From positions 48,749 to 112,748 of the forward strand of contig CAIJOA010000012.1 in NCBI GenBank assembly GCA_903822185.1: a DNA stretch of 64,000 nucleotides, read 5' to 3'. Shown one piece after another: positions 1-9,950 of the stretch (position 1 is its first letter; each line of letters starts with the position of its first letter). Origin of the DNA: an uncultured Rhodospirillales bacterium (lineage in GTDB: Bacteria; Pseudomonadota; Alphaproteobacteria; ATCC43930; CGMCC-115725). A program made the position numbers and the translations under genes. The notes beneath the pieces were generated by a model. The model saw only the letters and a program-made list of their open reading frames with translations. It was not told the origin of the DNA and made no database searches.

Positions 1-1359
1 GCCATGCCTACCATCGTCGCGTCGCTGGGCGGGTTCGAGCTACTGAGTTGGGTCTTCACCGGCTATCTGCTGACCCAGGCCGTCACCATTCCGATCTATG
101 GCCGCCTGTCCGATCTTTACGGCCGCAAACCGATCCTGCTGATCGGCACGGCCTTATTCCTGATCGGCTCGCTGCTCTGCGGGCTCGCTTGGAGCATGAT
201 GTCGCTGGTGATCTTCCGGCTGATACAAGGTCTCGGCGCGGGCGCGCTCACCTCGGTCGGGCGGACGCTGATCGGTGATGTCTATCAAGGCGCCGACCGC
301 GCGCGGATGCAGGGTTATGTATCCAGCGTGTTCGTATCCGCGGCCATCCTGGGGCCGGTCGTTGGTGCTTTCCTGGTAGCGCATACGATCTGGCCGATGG
401 TGTTTTGGGTCAATCTGCCGCTCGGCATCGGCGCGGGTGCGATCCTGATCTGGGCGCTGCATGAAACGATCGAGCGCAAACGCCATCGCATCGATTATGC
501 CGGCGCTGCCCTTCTCTGCGTCAGCACGGGCCTTCTCATGATGGCCTTGGCGCAGGCCGACGCCTTGGGGCCGGTGCGCGCGATCGGCCTCGGTATCGTC
601 GCGCTGATCCTGTTGGTCGGTTTCGTTTTCTACGAGCGTTTCGTGCCGGAGCCGATTTGGCCAATGACGCTGTGGCGCGATCGCGTCATCACCAGCGGCA
701 ATATCGTCTCGATCGGCCTCGGCATGACCATGATGGGCATCGCTGCCTATCTGCCGATCTATGTCCAGGGCGTGATGAATGACAGCGCCTTTGCCGCCGG
801 CATGACGCTGATGGGCATGTCGGTCGCCGGTCCTTTGGGCGCCTTCACCGCCGGGCGGATCATGCTGCGCCATTCCTTCCGCACCGCCGCCGGCATCGGC
901 GGGGTTATCTACATCGCCGGCTGCGTCATGATGACAATGCTCGACCCGCAAAGCGGCCCGGCCTGGGCGGTCTTCAGCGGCCTGTTCATCGGCTTCGGCA
1001 TGGGCATGAACAACAACACCTATATGGTCGCGATCCAGTCCGGCAGCGGCTGGAGCCAGCGCGGCATCGCCACCTCGACCATCATGTTCAGCCGTATCCT
1101 GGGCCAAGCCATCGGCGCCGCGATGTTCGGCGGCATCCTCAACGCGCAGTTATCGCATTACCTCAGCGGCGGCGGCGACTTGGCCTCGCGGCTCATGACG
1201 CCGGAGTTGCGCCAGTCCCTGCCGCCCGAAACGCTGCAGACGCTGCTCGTCGGGTTCGACCACGCCCTTCATCTCATTTTCGTGATCCTGGTCGGACTGG
1301 CGATCGCCGTATTATTGGTCGGATTGATGCTGCCCAAAGGGCGCGGAATCGACGAGTGA
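1..1359 (+). CDS. MFS transporter, DHA2 (EmrB/QacA-like) family, 5' truncated by window edge
   Basis: Multi-TM ORF with PTIVASLGGF..WVFTGYLLTQAVTIPIYGRLSDLYGRKP, typical of DHA2 exporters; the frame is open to base 1 and the usual N-terminal helix is missing, so the gene begins upstream. Confidence 0.85.
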   Translation, partial: AMPTIVASLGGFELLSWVFTGYLLTQAVTIPIYGRLSDLYGRKPILLIGTALFLIGSLLCGLAWSMMSLVIFRLIQGLGAGALTSVGRTLIGDVYQGADRARMQGYVSSVFVSAAILGPVVGAFLVAHTIWPMVFWVNLPLGIGAGAILIWALHETIERKRHRIDYAGAALLCVSTGLLMMALAQADALGPVRAIGLGIVALILLVGFVFYERFVPEPIWPMTLWRDRVITSGNIVSIGLGMTMMGIAAYLPIYVQGVMNDSAFAAGMTLMGMSVAGPLGAFTAGRIMLRHSFRTAAGIGGVIYIAGCVMMTMLDPQSGPAWAVFSGLFIGFGMGMNNNTYMVAIQSGSGWSQRGIATSTIMFSRILGQAIGAAMFGGILNAQLSHYLSGGGDLASRLMTPELRQSLPPETLQTLLVGFDHALHLIFVILVGLAIAVLLVGLMLPKGRGIDE

Positions 1360-1438
1360 GGAATTCGGGCCGGACGTGACCCCCAGGACGGGCCGCGCTA
1401 TGCTCTAGTGTATCGGTCTATCCAAGCGGAGGTTTGCC

Positions 1439-1900
1439 ATGGCGCCCATCAGCTTCACCATCAACGGTAAGGCGGTCGATGTTACCGCGGCGCCGGAAAC
1501 GCCCTTGTTGTGGGTGGTTCGCGAGCATCTGCAACTCACCGGCACGAAGTACGGCTGCGGCGCGGGCATGTGCGGCGCCTGCACGGTTCACGTCGAAGGA
1601 CGCGCCGTCCGTTCCTGCCAGACGCCGGTTTCGACCGTCGCGAACAAGCAGGTCAAAACCATCGAAGGCCTTTCCGAAAAGGGCGATCATCCGCTGCAAA
1701 AGGCCTGGGTGGATCTGCAGGTGCCGCAATGCGGTTACTGTCAGTCCGGCCAGTTGATGCAGGCCGCCGCGCTTCTCGCCAGCAACAAGAACCCGAGCCG
1801 CGACGAGATCGTGCGCCACATGGACGGCAATATCTGTCGCTGCGGCACCTATCCCCGCATCGTTCGCGCGATCGAACAAGCCGCGAAGCAGGGGATCTGA
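1439..1900 (+). CDS. (2Fe-2S)-binding subunit of molybdenum hydroxylase (isoquinoline 1-oxidoreductase alpha-like)
   Basis: Two 2Fe-2S motifs: [12 protein letters not shown] and CGYCQSGQ...CRCGTY; upstream GGAGG; followed directly by the large subunit. Confidence 0.9.
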   Translation: MAPISFTINGKAVDVTAAPETPLLWVVREHLQLTGTKYGCGAGMCGACTVHVEGRAVRSCQTPVSTVANKQVKTIEGLSEKGDHPLQKAWVDLQVPQCGYCQSGQLMQAAALLASNKNPSRDEIVRHMDGNICRCGTYPRIVRAIEQAAKQGI

Positions 1901-1902
1901 TC

Positions 1903-4101
1903 ATGGATGGCATCGATACCAGCGTTTCACGGCGTGGCTTTCTAGGCGGCGCTACCGGACTGAGCTTCGCGCTGAGCCTGCCCGCTTTCATGATGTCCGA
2001 AGCATCGGCGCAGGATGCGACGAGCGCCAAGCCGATCGGCGCTTGGGTCAATATCAAGCCGGACGGTTCGATCGTTCTGTTGATTCCGACGGCGGAGATG
2101 GGCCAGGGCTCGCTGACCGCGATGCCGATGATCATCGCCGAAGAACTCGACGCCGACTGGTCGAAGATCAGCACCGCCTATCCGCCGGTCGTCCCCGCGA
2201 TCTACGGCAACCCAATGTTCGGCGGCCAGATGGTCACCTATGGCAGCGGCGCGATCCGCGGTTATTGGGACAAGATCCGGCTGCAGGCCGCCGCCGTCCG
2301 CCGCGTGCTGATGCAATCGGCCGCCGACAAGTGGGGCGTGCCGCTGGCCGAGGTCCGTACCGAACCGAGCACCGTCGTTCATGCCGCGAGCAACCGCCGC
2401 CTGAGCTATGGCGAGATCGCCGCTTTTGCCAAAGTGCCCGATCCGATGCCGGTCATCGACAAGGCCGAGCTTAAGAAGATGGCCGATTACCGCATCATCG
2501 GTAAGAACACGGCACGCTACGACATTCCCGACAAAACCACCGGCGCGGCCCAGTACGGCATCGATGCGCAAGTGCCGAACATGGTCTATGCGACCTTGCT
2601 GCATGCGCCGGTCGATGCAGCGAAACCCGACAAGGTCGATGACAGCGCCGCCATGGCGGTGCCGGGTGTTCTGAAGGTGATGCCTCTGGACCGCGGCGTC
2701 GCAGTGGTGGCCGAGACCGTCGAAGCCGCCTTCGCCGCGATGGATAAGCTGAAAGTCACCTGGTCGAACATGCCGGCCGACAGCTACAGCAGCGCCGACG
2801 GCAAGAAGGAATTCCTCGCCCGCGCCGCCGACCTTACCGACAAAGGCGCGAGCTTCGTCGCTACCGGCGATGTCGATGCGACCTTCGCCAAAGCGGCCAA
2901 AGTCATCTCGGCACAGTATTCGAGCGAGTATGTCTATCACGCTGGCATGGAGCCGATGAACGTCACCGCGACAGTGACGCCGGCCGGCGATGGCGCCGAG
3001 ATCTGGATGGGCACGCAAGGCCCCGGCCCCAATGTCCTCGCCGCCGCCGCGCAGTTGAAAACCAAGCCCGAGAACATCAAGCATCACCAGTTCTATCTGG
3101 GTGGCGGTTACGGCCGGCGCAGCCCGCCCGATCTCATCGGCGAAATCCTGCCGATCGCGAAAGAGATGCAGCGGCCGGTGAAGCTGATCTGGACGCGCGA
3201 CCAAGACGTCAAAACCGCCAAGATGCGGCCGATGACGGCACATCAGGTGGAAGCCGCGCTGGATGCCGATGGCAAGGTCATCGGCTGGCGTCATCGCCTC
3301 GTCGCCGAATCCGTCATCGTCTATGGCGCCGGCGAAAAGGTGATGGAGTTCACCAAGGGCATCGACAACATCGTCCTCGAAGGCATCAAGCATGAATACG
3401 AGGTGCCCAACCAGTCGATCGTCTATCTGCGTGAAAAGCGCGGCGTCGGTCTCTCGTCATGGCGCGGCATCGGTGCGGGCTACAACAAGTTCGCGATCGA
3501 ATCCTTCATCGACGAACTCGCCGCGGCGCAGAAGATCGATCCGGTAAAGTTCCGGCTCGATCTTTTGAAGAGCGATCCGCGCGCGCAGGACGTGATCAAG
3601 GCTGTTGTCGATAAGGCCGGATGGGGCAAGCAAATGCCGGCGGGACATGCTCTCGGCTTTTCCTACGCGAAGGTCGTCGAGACCTATGTGGCGGCGATCG
3701 GCGATATCTCGCTCGATCCGAAGACCGGTGTCGTTCGTGCACATAAATTCTGGCTCGCGCTCGATCCCGGCATCGTCATCAATCCGGACAGCGTCTTGGC
3801 GCAAACCGAAGGCAATATCGCTTGGGGCCTGAGCCAGACGCTGAAAGAGCAGATGTCGGTCGTCAACGGCCGGGTGCAGCAGAACAACTTCTATGACTAT
3901 CCCGTGCTGCGCATGTCGGAGATGCCCGAGATCGACACCCAGATCATCGCCACGGACAACCCGCCGAAGGGCATGGGCGAAGCCTCGCTGCCGCTGGTCT
4001 CGCCGATCATCGCCAACGCGCTGTTCACCCTGACCGGTAAACGCTTCCGATCGCTACCGATGACGCCGGATAAGATCAAAGCCGGACTGGCCGTTACCTA
4101 A
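1903..4101 (+). CDS. Xanthine dehydrogenase family molybdopterin-binding subunit (IorB-like), Tat-exported
   Basis: ATG at 1903 starts MDGIDTSVSRRGFLGGATG (twin-Arg signal); GQGSLTAMPMIIAEELDADW and QFYLGGGYGRRSPPDL motifs; the listed 1510 start runs through the upstream gene and is not used. Confidence 0.9.
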   Translation: MDGIDTSVSRRGFLGGATGLSFALSLPAFMMSEASAQDATSAKPIGAWVNIKPDGSIVLLIPTAEMGQGSLTAMPMIIAEELDADWSKISTAYPPVVPAIYGNPMFGGQMVTYGSGAIRGYWDKIRLQAAAVRRVLMQSAADKWGVPLAEVRTEPSTVVHAASNRRLSYGEIAAFAKVPDPMPVIDKAELKKMADYRIIGKNTARYDIPDKTTGAAQYGIDAQVPNMVYATLLHAPVDAAKPDKVDDSAAMAVPGVLKVMPLDRGVAVVAETVEAAFAAMDKLKVTWSNMPADSYSSADGKKEFLARAADLTDKGASFVATGDVDATFAKAAKVISAQYSSEYVYHAGMEPMNVTATVTPAGDGAEIWMGTQGPGPNVLAAAAQLKTKPENIKHHQFYLGGGYGRRSPPDLIGEILPIAKEMQRPVKLIWTRDQDVKTAKMRPMTAHQVEAALDADGKVIGWRHRLVAESVIVYGAGEKVMEFTKGIDNIVLEGIKHEYEVPNQSIVYLREKRGVGLSSWRGIGAGYNKFAIESFIDELAAAQKIDPVKFRLDLLKSDPRAQDVIKAVVDKAGWGKQMPAGHALGFSYAKVVETYVAAIGDISLDPKTGVVRAHKFWLALDPGIVINPDSVLAQTEGNIAWGLSQTLKEQMSVVNGRVQQNNFYDYPVLRMSEMPEIDTQIIATDNPPKGMGEASLPLVSPIIANALFTLTGKRFRSLPMTPDKIKAGLAVT

Positions 4102-4122
4102 TTAACGGTCCGCTGAAACGAC

Positions 4123-4158
4123 AAGAGGCGCGCCACACCGGCGCGCCTCTTTCTTTTT
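4123..4158. terminator. Bidirectional Rho-independent terminator candidate between convergent iorB-like and cytochrome c genes
   Basis: AGAGGCGCGCC-ACACC-GGCGCGCCTCT stem followed by TTCTTTTT. Confidence 0.8.
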
Positions 4159-4173
4159 CCGCGATGGGCTCGC

Positions 4174-5409
4174 TTACGGCAGGGCCTTGCGCGCCTTGGC
4201 GACATCGTCGGCGGTGATCTTCGATCCGCCGTTGCCGAAGTAGGAATTGACGAAGTTCGCCACCGCCGACAACTGATCGTCGGAACGGCCGACGCCGAAC
4301 GGTGGCATGAAGCGCGGACGATCCGAGGATGGCGCGCCCGAGCCGCCGATCAATACCGCCATCAAGTTCGTCGCCGCGGAATCGTTGAGCGTCCGGCTGC
4401 CGACCATGCTGGCATAAGGCGACTGCACGCCGATGCCGTCCCAGCCGTGACAGTTGGCGCATTCGCCGGCGAAGATCTGTGCGCCGAGATCGGCGGTGGG
4501 CGGCGTTGCCGCGCTGCGTGCCGGCGGGTTTTGTGCAACGGCCGTTACGGTCTTGATCGGCGCGGCGGAGCGCAGATAGACGACGATGGCGTGAATATCC
4601 TGCGCCGTCAGATGGCTGAGACTGTCATTGACCGCTTCCAGCATTGGCCCGGCGGCCGAGCTATGTCCGTCGGCATGGCCAGTCGAAAGATAAGAGGCCA
4701 GGGCATCGTCGCTCCATCCACCGACGCCCGAGTCCGAATCCGCGGTGATGTTGTAAGCCATCCAGCCTTGCGTCACGGCACCGGCGAATTTCTGCGAATT
4801 GTTCAGGCTTTGGGTGAAACGGCGCGGCGTGTGGCATTCGCCGCAATGTTCCAATCCCTCGACCAGATACGCGCCGCGATTCCAATCCGCCGATTGTTTC
4901 GGGTCCGCCTCGAAACGTTTGTCCGGATTGAACAGGATGTTCCAGAAGGCCAGCGCCCAACGCTGATTGAAGGGGAACGACAGCGCGTCTTCGGGCGTCG
5001 CGTTCTTCACCGGCGTGAGGCTGAAGAGATACGCCTTGATCGCCAGCACGTCGTCGCGCGACAGCTTCGTGTAAGCCGTATAGGGGAACGCGGGATAAAG
5101 ATGCTCGCCGCCTTTGGCGACGCCCTTCTGCATCGCGGTGATGAACTCGTCATCGCTCCACGACCCGATACCGGTTTCCTTGTCAGGGGTGATGTTGCGC
5201 GAATAGATCGTACCGAACGGCAGCTTGAACGCCCGCCCGCCGACGAACGGCGTCCCTCCCGGCGTCGTGTGGCAGGCGACGCAATCACCGGCCGTCGCCA
5301 GATACTGGCCCTTGGCGATGAGGTCGGCATTGGGCGCTTGCGCGGACGCCGGCGACAGGAACGCGAATAGGATGAAAAGAAACGGGGAGACGCGCGCGAC
5401 GATCATCAT
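4174..5409 (-). CDS. Cytochrome c, three heme-binding motifs (alcohol/aldehyde dehydrogenase cytochrome subunit-like)
   Basis: CVACH, CGECH and CANCH motifs; signal peptide MIVARVSPFLFILFAFLSPASAQA from ATG at 5409 or 5406. Confidence 0.9.
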   Translation of the reverse strand: MMIVARVSPFLFILFAFLSPASAQAPNADLIAKGQYLATAGDCVACHTTPGGTPFVGGRAFKLPFGTIYSRNITPDKETGIGSWSDDEFITAMQKGVAKGGEHLYPAFPYTAYTKLSRDDVLAIKAYLFSLTPVKNATPEDALSFPFNQRWALAFWNILFNPDKRFEADPKQSADWNRGAYLVEGLEHCGECHTPRRFTQSLNNSQKFAGAVTQGWMAYNITADSDSGVGGWSDDALASYLSTGHADGHSSAAGPMLEAVNDSLSHLTAQDIHAIVVYLRSAAPIKTVTAVAQNPPARSAATPPTADLGAQIFAGECANCHGWDGIGVQSPYASMVGSRTLNDSAATNLMAVLIGGSGAPSSDRPRFMPPFGVGRSDDQLSAVANFVNSYFGNGGSKITADDVAKARKALP

Positions 5410-5623
5410 ATTCTCCGTAACCCTGCGGCAGCTTGGCGCCGTCTTGGCGTGCGCTACGGAAAATAGAAGAAGGTCCAACCGGTAACAATATTTCCGGCCG
5501 TATATAGCGGTCGGCGCAGCGGCGTTGGGTCCAGAACAGAATCGGCGCGCCCCGGGGTCAGGCGTCGCATAAAGCGAACGACAAACCCCAAGGCGCGTCA
5601 CCGATGATCGGATGAGCGGAAAC

Positions 5624-5699
5624 TGGTGGAGACGAGGGGGATCGAACCCCTGACCTCGACATTGCGAACGTCGCGCTCTCCCAACTGAGCTACGTCCCC
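5624..5699 (-). tRNA. tRNA-Ala(CGC)
   Basis: Minus strand GGGGACGTAGCTCAGTTGGGAGAGCGCGACGTTCGCAATGTCGAGGTCAGGGGTTCGATCCCCCTCGTCTCCACCA folds as a cloverleaf; anticodon CGC; G3:U70 alanine identity pair; encoded CCA. Confidence 0.93.
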
Positions 5700-5834
5700 G
5701 TTTCGGCGGGGCGGATGATTGAGTGAGAGAGGCCCTAATGTCAAGATATGGGCGGCAGAACGCCCGCAGCTTGCGCCGCAGAAAGCCTGCCGTTAGGCTC
5801 GGATACGGGTTTTTTCCGGGGGAATTTACGGTTC

Positions 5835-6140
5835 ATGGGCGGTTTTCTCGTACCGGTCATCGAGGTGGTGGTCGCCATTCTCGATATCTATTGGTGGCTG
5901 ATCATCATTCAGGCCGTCGTGAGCTGGCTGATCGCCTTCGACATCATCAATACCCGCAGCCGTCCCGTCAGCATGATCCTCGACTTCCTCTATCGGGTGA
6001 CGGAGCCGGCGATCGCCCCGATCCGACGGTTCGTGCCGAATTTCAACGGGCTCGATCTCGCGCCCTTCATTCTGCTGATCATCATCTGGTTCATCCGGAT
6101 GGAACTGCAGCAGCTTGAGCTGTTCTTCTATCTGCACTGA
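5835..6140 (+). CDS. YggT family membrane protein
   Basis: MGGFLVPVIEVVVAILDIYWWLIIIQAVVSWLIAFDIINTRSRPV...VTEPAIAPIRRFVPNFNGLDLAPFILLIII is the YggT signature. Confidence 0.88.
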   Translation: MGGFLVPVIEVVVAILDIYWWLIIIQAVVSWLIAFDIINTRSRPVSMILDFLYRVTEPAIAPIRRFVPNFNGLDLAPFILLIIIWFIRMELQQLELFFYLH

Positions 6141-6312
6141 CGCGTCCCCGCCGACCCGACCCAACTTTTAACGCGTCATTGCGGGCTGAAGCCGCACGCT
6201 CTCACCGTCGTGGGCGGGGCCGCCCATGCCGTAAAGTGGTTGAATTCGCAGGGCGCGCGGTCATCCTGGCGCCGCTGCTCGAACCAAGCCCCGCTCAAAC
6301 AAGGACGAGACC

Positions 6313-7200
6313 GTGGTTGATACCCGACTGATCGACGGAAAGGCCCGCGCCGCCGGCCTGCGCGCCGCCGTGGCCGCCGCCGCTGCCGCCCTCAAAGCCC
6401 AGCATGGCATCGTCCCCGGCCTCTGCGCCGTGCTGGTAGGCGAAGACCCCGCCAGCCAGGTCTATGTCCGCAGCAAGGGTAAGGCGACGATCGAGGCCGG
6501 CCTCGCCAGCTTCGAGCATAAATTGCCGGCATCCGCCAGCGAGGCCGAGCTGCTGGCGCTGATCGCCCGCCTTAATGCCGACGACACCGTCGATGGCATC
6601 CTGGTGCAGTTACCGCTGCCGCCGCAGATCAATCCGCAGCGCGTGATCGACGCCATCGCCCCGGCCAAGGATGTCGATGGCTTCCATCCCGAGAATGTCG
6701 GCCGGCTGTGGAGCGGCAGCACGTCGCTCGTCCCCTGCACGCCCTATGGCTGCTTGATGTTGCTGCGAGAGGCGATACCGAGCCTTGCCGGCGCCGAAGC
6801 CGTCGTGTTGGGCCGGTCCAACATCGTCGGCAAGCCGATGGCGGCGTTGCTGCTGGGCGAAAGCTGCACCGTGACCGTCGCCCATTCCAAGAGTCACGAT
6901 CTGCCGGCCATCGCCCGCCGTGCCGATATCCTGATCGCCGCTGTCAGCAAGCCTGAACTCGTGCGCGGCGACTGGATCAAGCCAGGCGCGGTCGTGATCG
7001 ATGTCGGCATCAATCGCGTTGCCACGGCAGATGGAAAATCGCGCCTCGTCGGCGACGTGGCGTTTGAAGAAGCGCAAGGCATTGCCGGCGCGATTACGCC
7101 GGTGCCGGGTGGCGTCGGTCCCATGACGATTGCCTGTCTGCTGCGCAACACGCTGCTGGCGGCATGCCGGCGGCGCGGGCTTACCGAACCCAGCATCTAG
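6313..7200 (+). CDS. folD: Bifunctional methylenetetrahydrofolate dehydrogenase/methenyltetrahydrofolate cyclohydrolase
   Basis: GTG start; [79 protein letters not shown]. Confidence 0.96.
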   Translation: MVDTRLIDGKARAAGLRAAVAAAAAALKAQHGIVPGLCAVLVGEDPASQVYVRSKGKATIEAGLASFEHKLPASASEAELLALIARLNADDTVDGILVQLPLPPQINPQRVIDAIAPAKDVDGFHPENVGRLWSGSTSLVPCTPYGCLMLLREAIPSLAGAEAVVLGRSNIVGKPMAALLLGESCTVTVAHSKSHDLPAIARRADILIAAVSKPELVRGDWIKPGAVVIDVGINRVATADGKSRLVGDVAFEEAQGIAGAITPVPGGVGPMTIACLLRNTLLAACRRRGLTEPSI

Positions 7201-7209
7201 AAACGGAAA

Positions 7210-7239
7210 CGGGCGGCACCGCTTTCGCGATGCCGCCCG
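7210..7239. terminator. Intergenic hairpin between convergent folD and OmpA-family gene
   Basis: CGGGCGGCA...TGCCGCCCG 9-bp inverted repeat; no strong U-tract. Confidence 0.5.
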
Positions 7240-7256
7240 CTCCTACGAGGCAGAAG

Positions 7257-8174
7257 TTAGTTCAGGGTGATTTCGACCACGCGGTTACGCGGTTCGCGGA
7301 CACCCGGCGCCGTCGGCACCGGCGGCTCGCGGAAGCCGACCCAGCTTTCCTGCACGCGGCTCGTATCGATACCATCGGCACGCAGCGCGGCGCGGACCGT
7401 ATCGGCACGACGCTTCGACAGGGCAACGTTGTAAGGATCCGTACCGGACAAGTCGGCTTTACCGACCAGACGGATATGAATTGCCGGGTCCTTAGCAGCC
7501 TGCGCCACCGTATCCAGCACCTGACGGCCTTCCGGCGTCAGCTGCGAGCGATCGAACTCGAAGTAGATGTTGTACTGGTGCGAACCAACCGCCGCGACCG
7601 GACGGCCGCCGAGTGCTGCTTCGAGAGCGGTGATCGTCGAGATGAAATCCTTATGGCAAGCGCCATCGAATTCATGCGCCCAATCTTTCTCGGTGCGTTC
7701 CAGCCAGCAGTCATAAGCAACCTGTGCTCGCGCCGCGAGGCCGGGGAAGCGGTCACGACCGCCGCGATCGAGATCGCCGACGAGGCGTTGACGCGCCGCC
7801 GCCATCTGGGTGCGGAAGCCATAAGGCTGCTCCAGCGGAATGGCCCAGTTGGAATTATCTTCCGGCGGGACCAGTTCGCCCTTTTCAGCGGCGATGCCTT
7901 TGCGCGCGAAGTAATCGACATCGACGTAATCGCCGGGGAAGACTTTGCCCTGATGCGAGAGCATATCGGCGAGGCCCGCATAATCATGCGCGAGTTCTTG
8001 GACGAAGTTGCCACCGGCGGGCGGGGCGGCGGCGAGAACGGCGGTCTGGTTATGACCGGCGCTGGGATAGTTGCCGTGAATCGGCGGCTTGTAAGACCAG
8101 TCGGAGCAGCCGGCAAGCATCATGCCACCGGCGATGAGAGCTGACACTGACAAAAATGCGCTACGAGTTACCAT
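7257..8174 (-). CDS. OmpA family lipoprotein
   Basis: Lipobox LAGCS; C-terminal OmpA-like domain YFEFDRSQLTPEGRQVL...GKADLSGTDPYNVALSKRRADTVRAAL. Confidence 0.88.
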   Translation of the reverse strand: MVTRSAFLSVSALIAGGMMLAGCSDWSYKPPIHGNYPSAGHNQTAVLAAAPPAGGNFVQELAHDYAGLADMLSHQGKVFPGDYVDVDYFARKGIAAEKGELVPPEDNSNWAIPLEQPYGFRTQMAAARQRLVGDLDRGGRDRFPGLAARAQVAYDCWLERTEKDWAHEFDGACHKDFISTITALEAALGGRPVAAVGSHQYNIYFEFDRSQLTPEGRQVLDTVAQAAKDPAIHIRLVGKADLSGTDPYNVALSKRRADTVRAALRADGIDTSRVQESWVGFREPPVPTAPGVREPRNRVVEITLN

Positions 8175-8290
8175 ATAAATTCTCCTCGCTCGGACGCGTC
8201 TTCCCAGGATGAGTTGAGCGCGTTTTTTATTTGAATATTGAAACGCTGTGACGGGATCGCCGCAGAGCTTATGCGTAGGACAAACGAGAG

Positions 8291-8533
8291 TTACCGCTCC
8301 CAGACAGGCGTGCCGAGATCGATGGCCGAAGGTGACGTGACAGCGCCGACGGTTGCACCCGCACCCGCACCGATCGCGGCGCCGACCAGCGGCGCACCGA
8401 CCATGGCGCCGATCACGGCACCGCCTGCGGCGCCAATACCAGCACCGGACAATCCGCGGTCACCCACGGTGTTGCCGCAACCCGCGAGGGCCACAGCGAT
8501 GATAATGAGGGGAAATGCAATGCGCGTACTCAT
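8291..8533 (-). CDS. Glycine-zipper lipoprotein
   Basis: Lipobox LAGCG then GAGIGAAGGAVIGAMVGAPLVGAAIGAGAGATVGA. Confidence 0.75.
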   Translation of the reverse strand: MSTRIAFPLIIIAVALAGCGNTVGDRGLSGAGIGAAGGAVIGAMVGAPLVGAAIGAGAGATVGAVTSPSAIDLGTPVWER

Positions 8534-8657
8534 CTCTTTCCATCCCTTTCCGTTGGATGATGTCGGAAGGCAGAATGGAAATTGATTGTGTCCTTAAAAC
8601 GGCATCCCCGGGGTATTTTAGCCCCCAAGTCGTGACCTTCTTTAGGCCAAATACCCT

Positions 8658-9866
8658 TTATTTCCGCGCGTGTTTGGCAAGACGAAGCCGTAAAGCATTC
8701 AATTTGATGAATCCTTCGGCATCGCGCTGGTCATAGACCTGATCGGCCTCGAAGGTGACGTGGGCGAGGCTGTAGAGCGATTTCGGCGATTTACGGCCAA
8801 CGACGCTGACATGGCCCTTATAGAGCTTCAACCGTACCGTGCCCTCGACATGGGCCTGGCTTTGATCGATGGCCGCCTGGAGCATCTCGCGTTCGGGCGC
8901 GAACCAGAAGCCGTTATAAATCAGCTCGGCATAACGCGGCATCAGCTCGTCTTTGAGATGCGACGCGCCGCGATCGAGGGTGATGCTTTCGATGCCGCGA
9001 TGCGCGGCATGGAGGATCGTGCCGCCGGGCGTTTCATAGACGCCGCGCGACTTCATGCCGACGAAACGGTTCTCGACGAGATCGAGCCGGCCGATGCCGT
9101 GCTTGCCGCCCAATTCGTTGAGCTTGGTCAACAGCGCTGCCGGCGACAGCGCCGCGCCATTCACGGCAACCGCATCGCCTTTGAGGAATTCGACTTCGAC
9201 ATATTCAGCTTTATCGGGCGCCTGTTCGGGCGAGACGCTGCGGCTATAGACAAATTCGTCGGGTTCGACCCACGGGTCTTCCAGTACTTTGCCTTCCGCC
9301 GAGATGTGCAAAAGGTTCGCGTCGGTCGAGAAAGGCGCGTCGCCGCGCTTGTCCTTGGCGATCGGAATTTGATGCTTCTCGGCATATTCGATCAGCTTGG
9401 TGCGGGAATTGAGTTCCCATTCGCGCCAGGGCGCAATCACCTTGATGCCGGGGTTAAGCGCATAATAGCTCAGCTCGAACCGGACCTGATCGTTGCCTTT
9501 ACCGGTCGCGCCATGCGCCACCGCGTCGGCGCCGACCTGCTTGGCGATTTCGATCTGGCGCTTGGCGATCAGCGGCCGGGCGATCGAGGTGCCGAGGAGA
9601 TAAAGCCCTTCGTACAGCGCGTTGGCGCGGAACATCGGGAAGACGAAGTCGCGCACGAATTCTTCGCGCAGGTCGTCGATGAAGATCTCTTTGATCCCCA
9701 TCTGCTCGGCCTTCTTGCGCGCCGGCGCCAGCTCTTCGCCCTGGCCGATATCGGCGGTGAAGGTCACGACCTCGCAATGATAGGTTTCCTGCAGCCAGCG
9801 CAGAATCACCGAGGTGTCGAGCCCACCGGAATAGGCGAGCACCACCTTTTTCACGTCACCGCTCAT
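8658..9866 (-). CDS. argG: Argininosuccinate synthase
   Basis: [20 protein letters not shown]-terminus, [29 protein letters not shown]. Confidence 0.97.
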   Translation of the reverse strand: MSGDVKKVVLAYSGGLDTSVILRWLQETYHCEVVTFTADIGQGEELAPARKKAEQMGIKEIFIDDLREEFVRDFVFPMFRANALYEGLYLLGTSIARPLIAKRQIEIAKQVGADAVAHGATGKGNDQVRFELSYYALNPGIKVIAPWREWELNSRTKLIEYAEKHQIPIAKDKRGDAPFSTDANLLHISAEGKVLEDPWVEPDEFVYSRSVSPEQAPDKAEYVEVEFLKGDAVAVNGAALSPAALLTKLNELGGKHGIGRLDLVENRFVGMKSRGVYETPGGTILHAAHRGIESITLDRGASHLKDELMPRYAELIYNGFWFAPEREMLQAAIDQSQAHVEGTVRLKLYKGHVSVVGRKSPKSLYSLAHVTFEADQVYDQRDAEGFIKLNALRLRLAKHARK

Positions 9867-9950
9867 GGTCTTGAACCTTCTGGAATGAGACGGCGGCAGT
9901 ATAGGAAAGCTTTCCCTCGCCGTGAACCCTTCCAGCCGGTCGAAACCGCG

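Noticed and set aside
1942-3393. 483-aa minus-strand ORF
   Set aside because: Antisense to the well-supported molybdopterin-binding subunit; composition typical of a GC shadow frame (many H/D/R).
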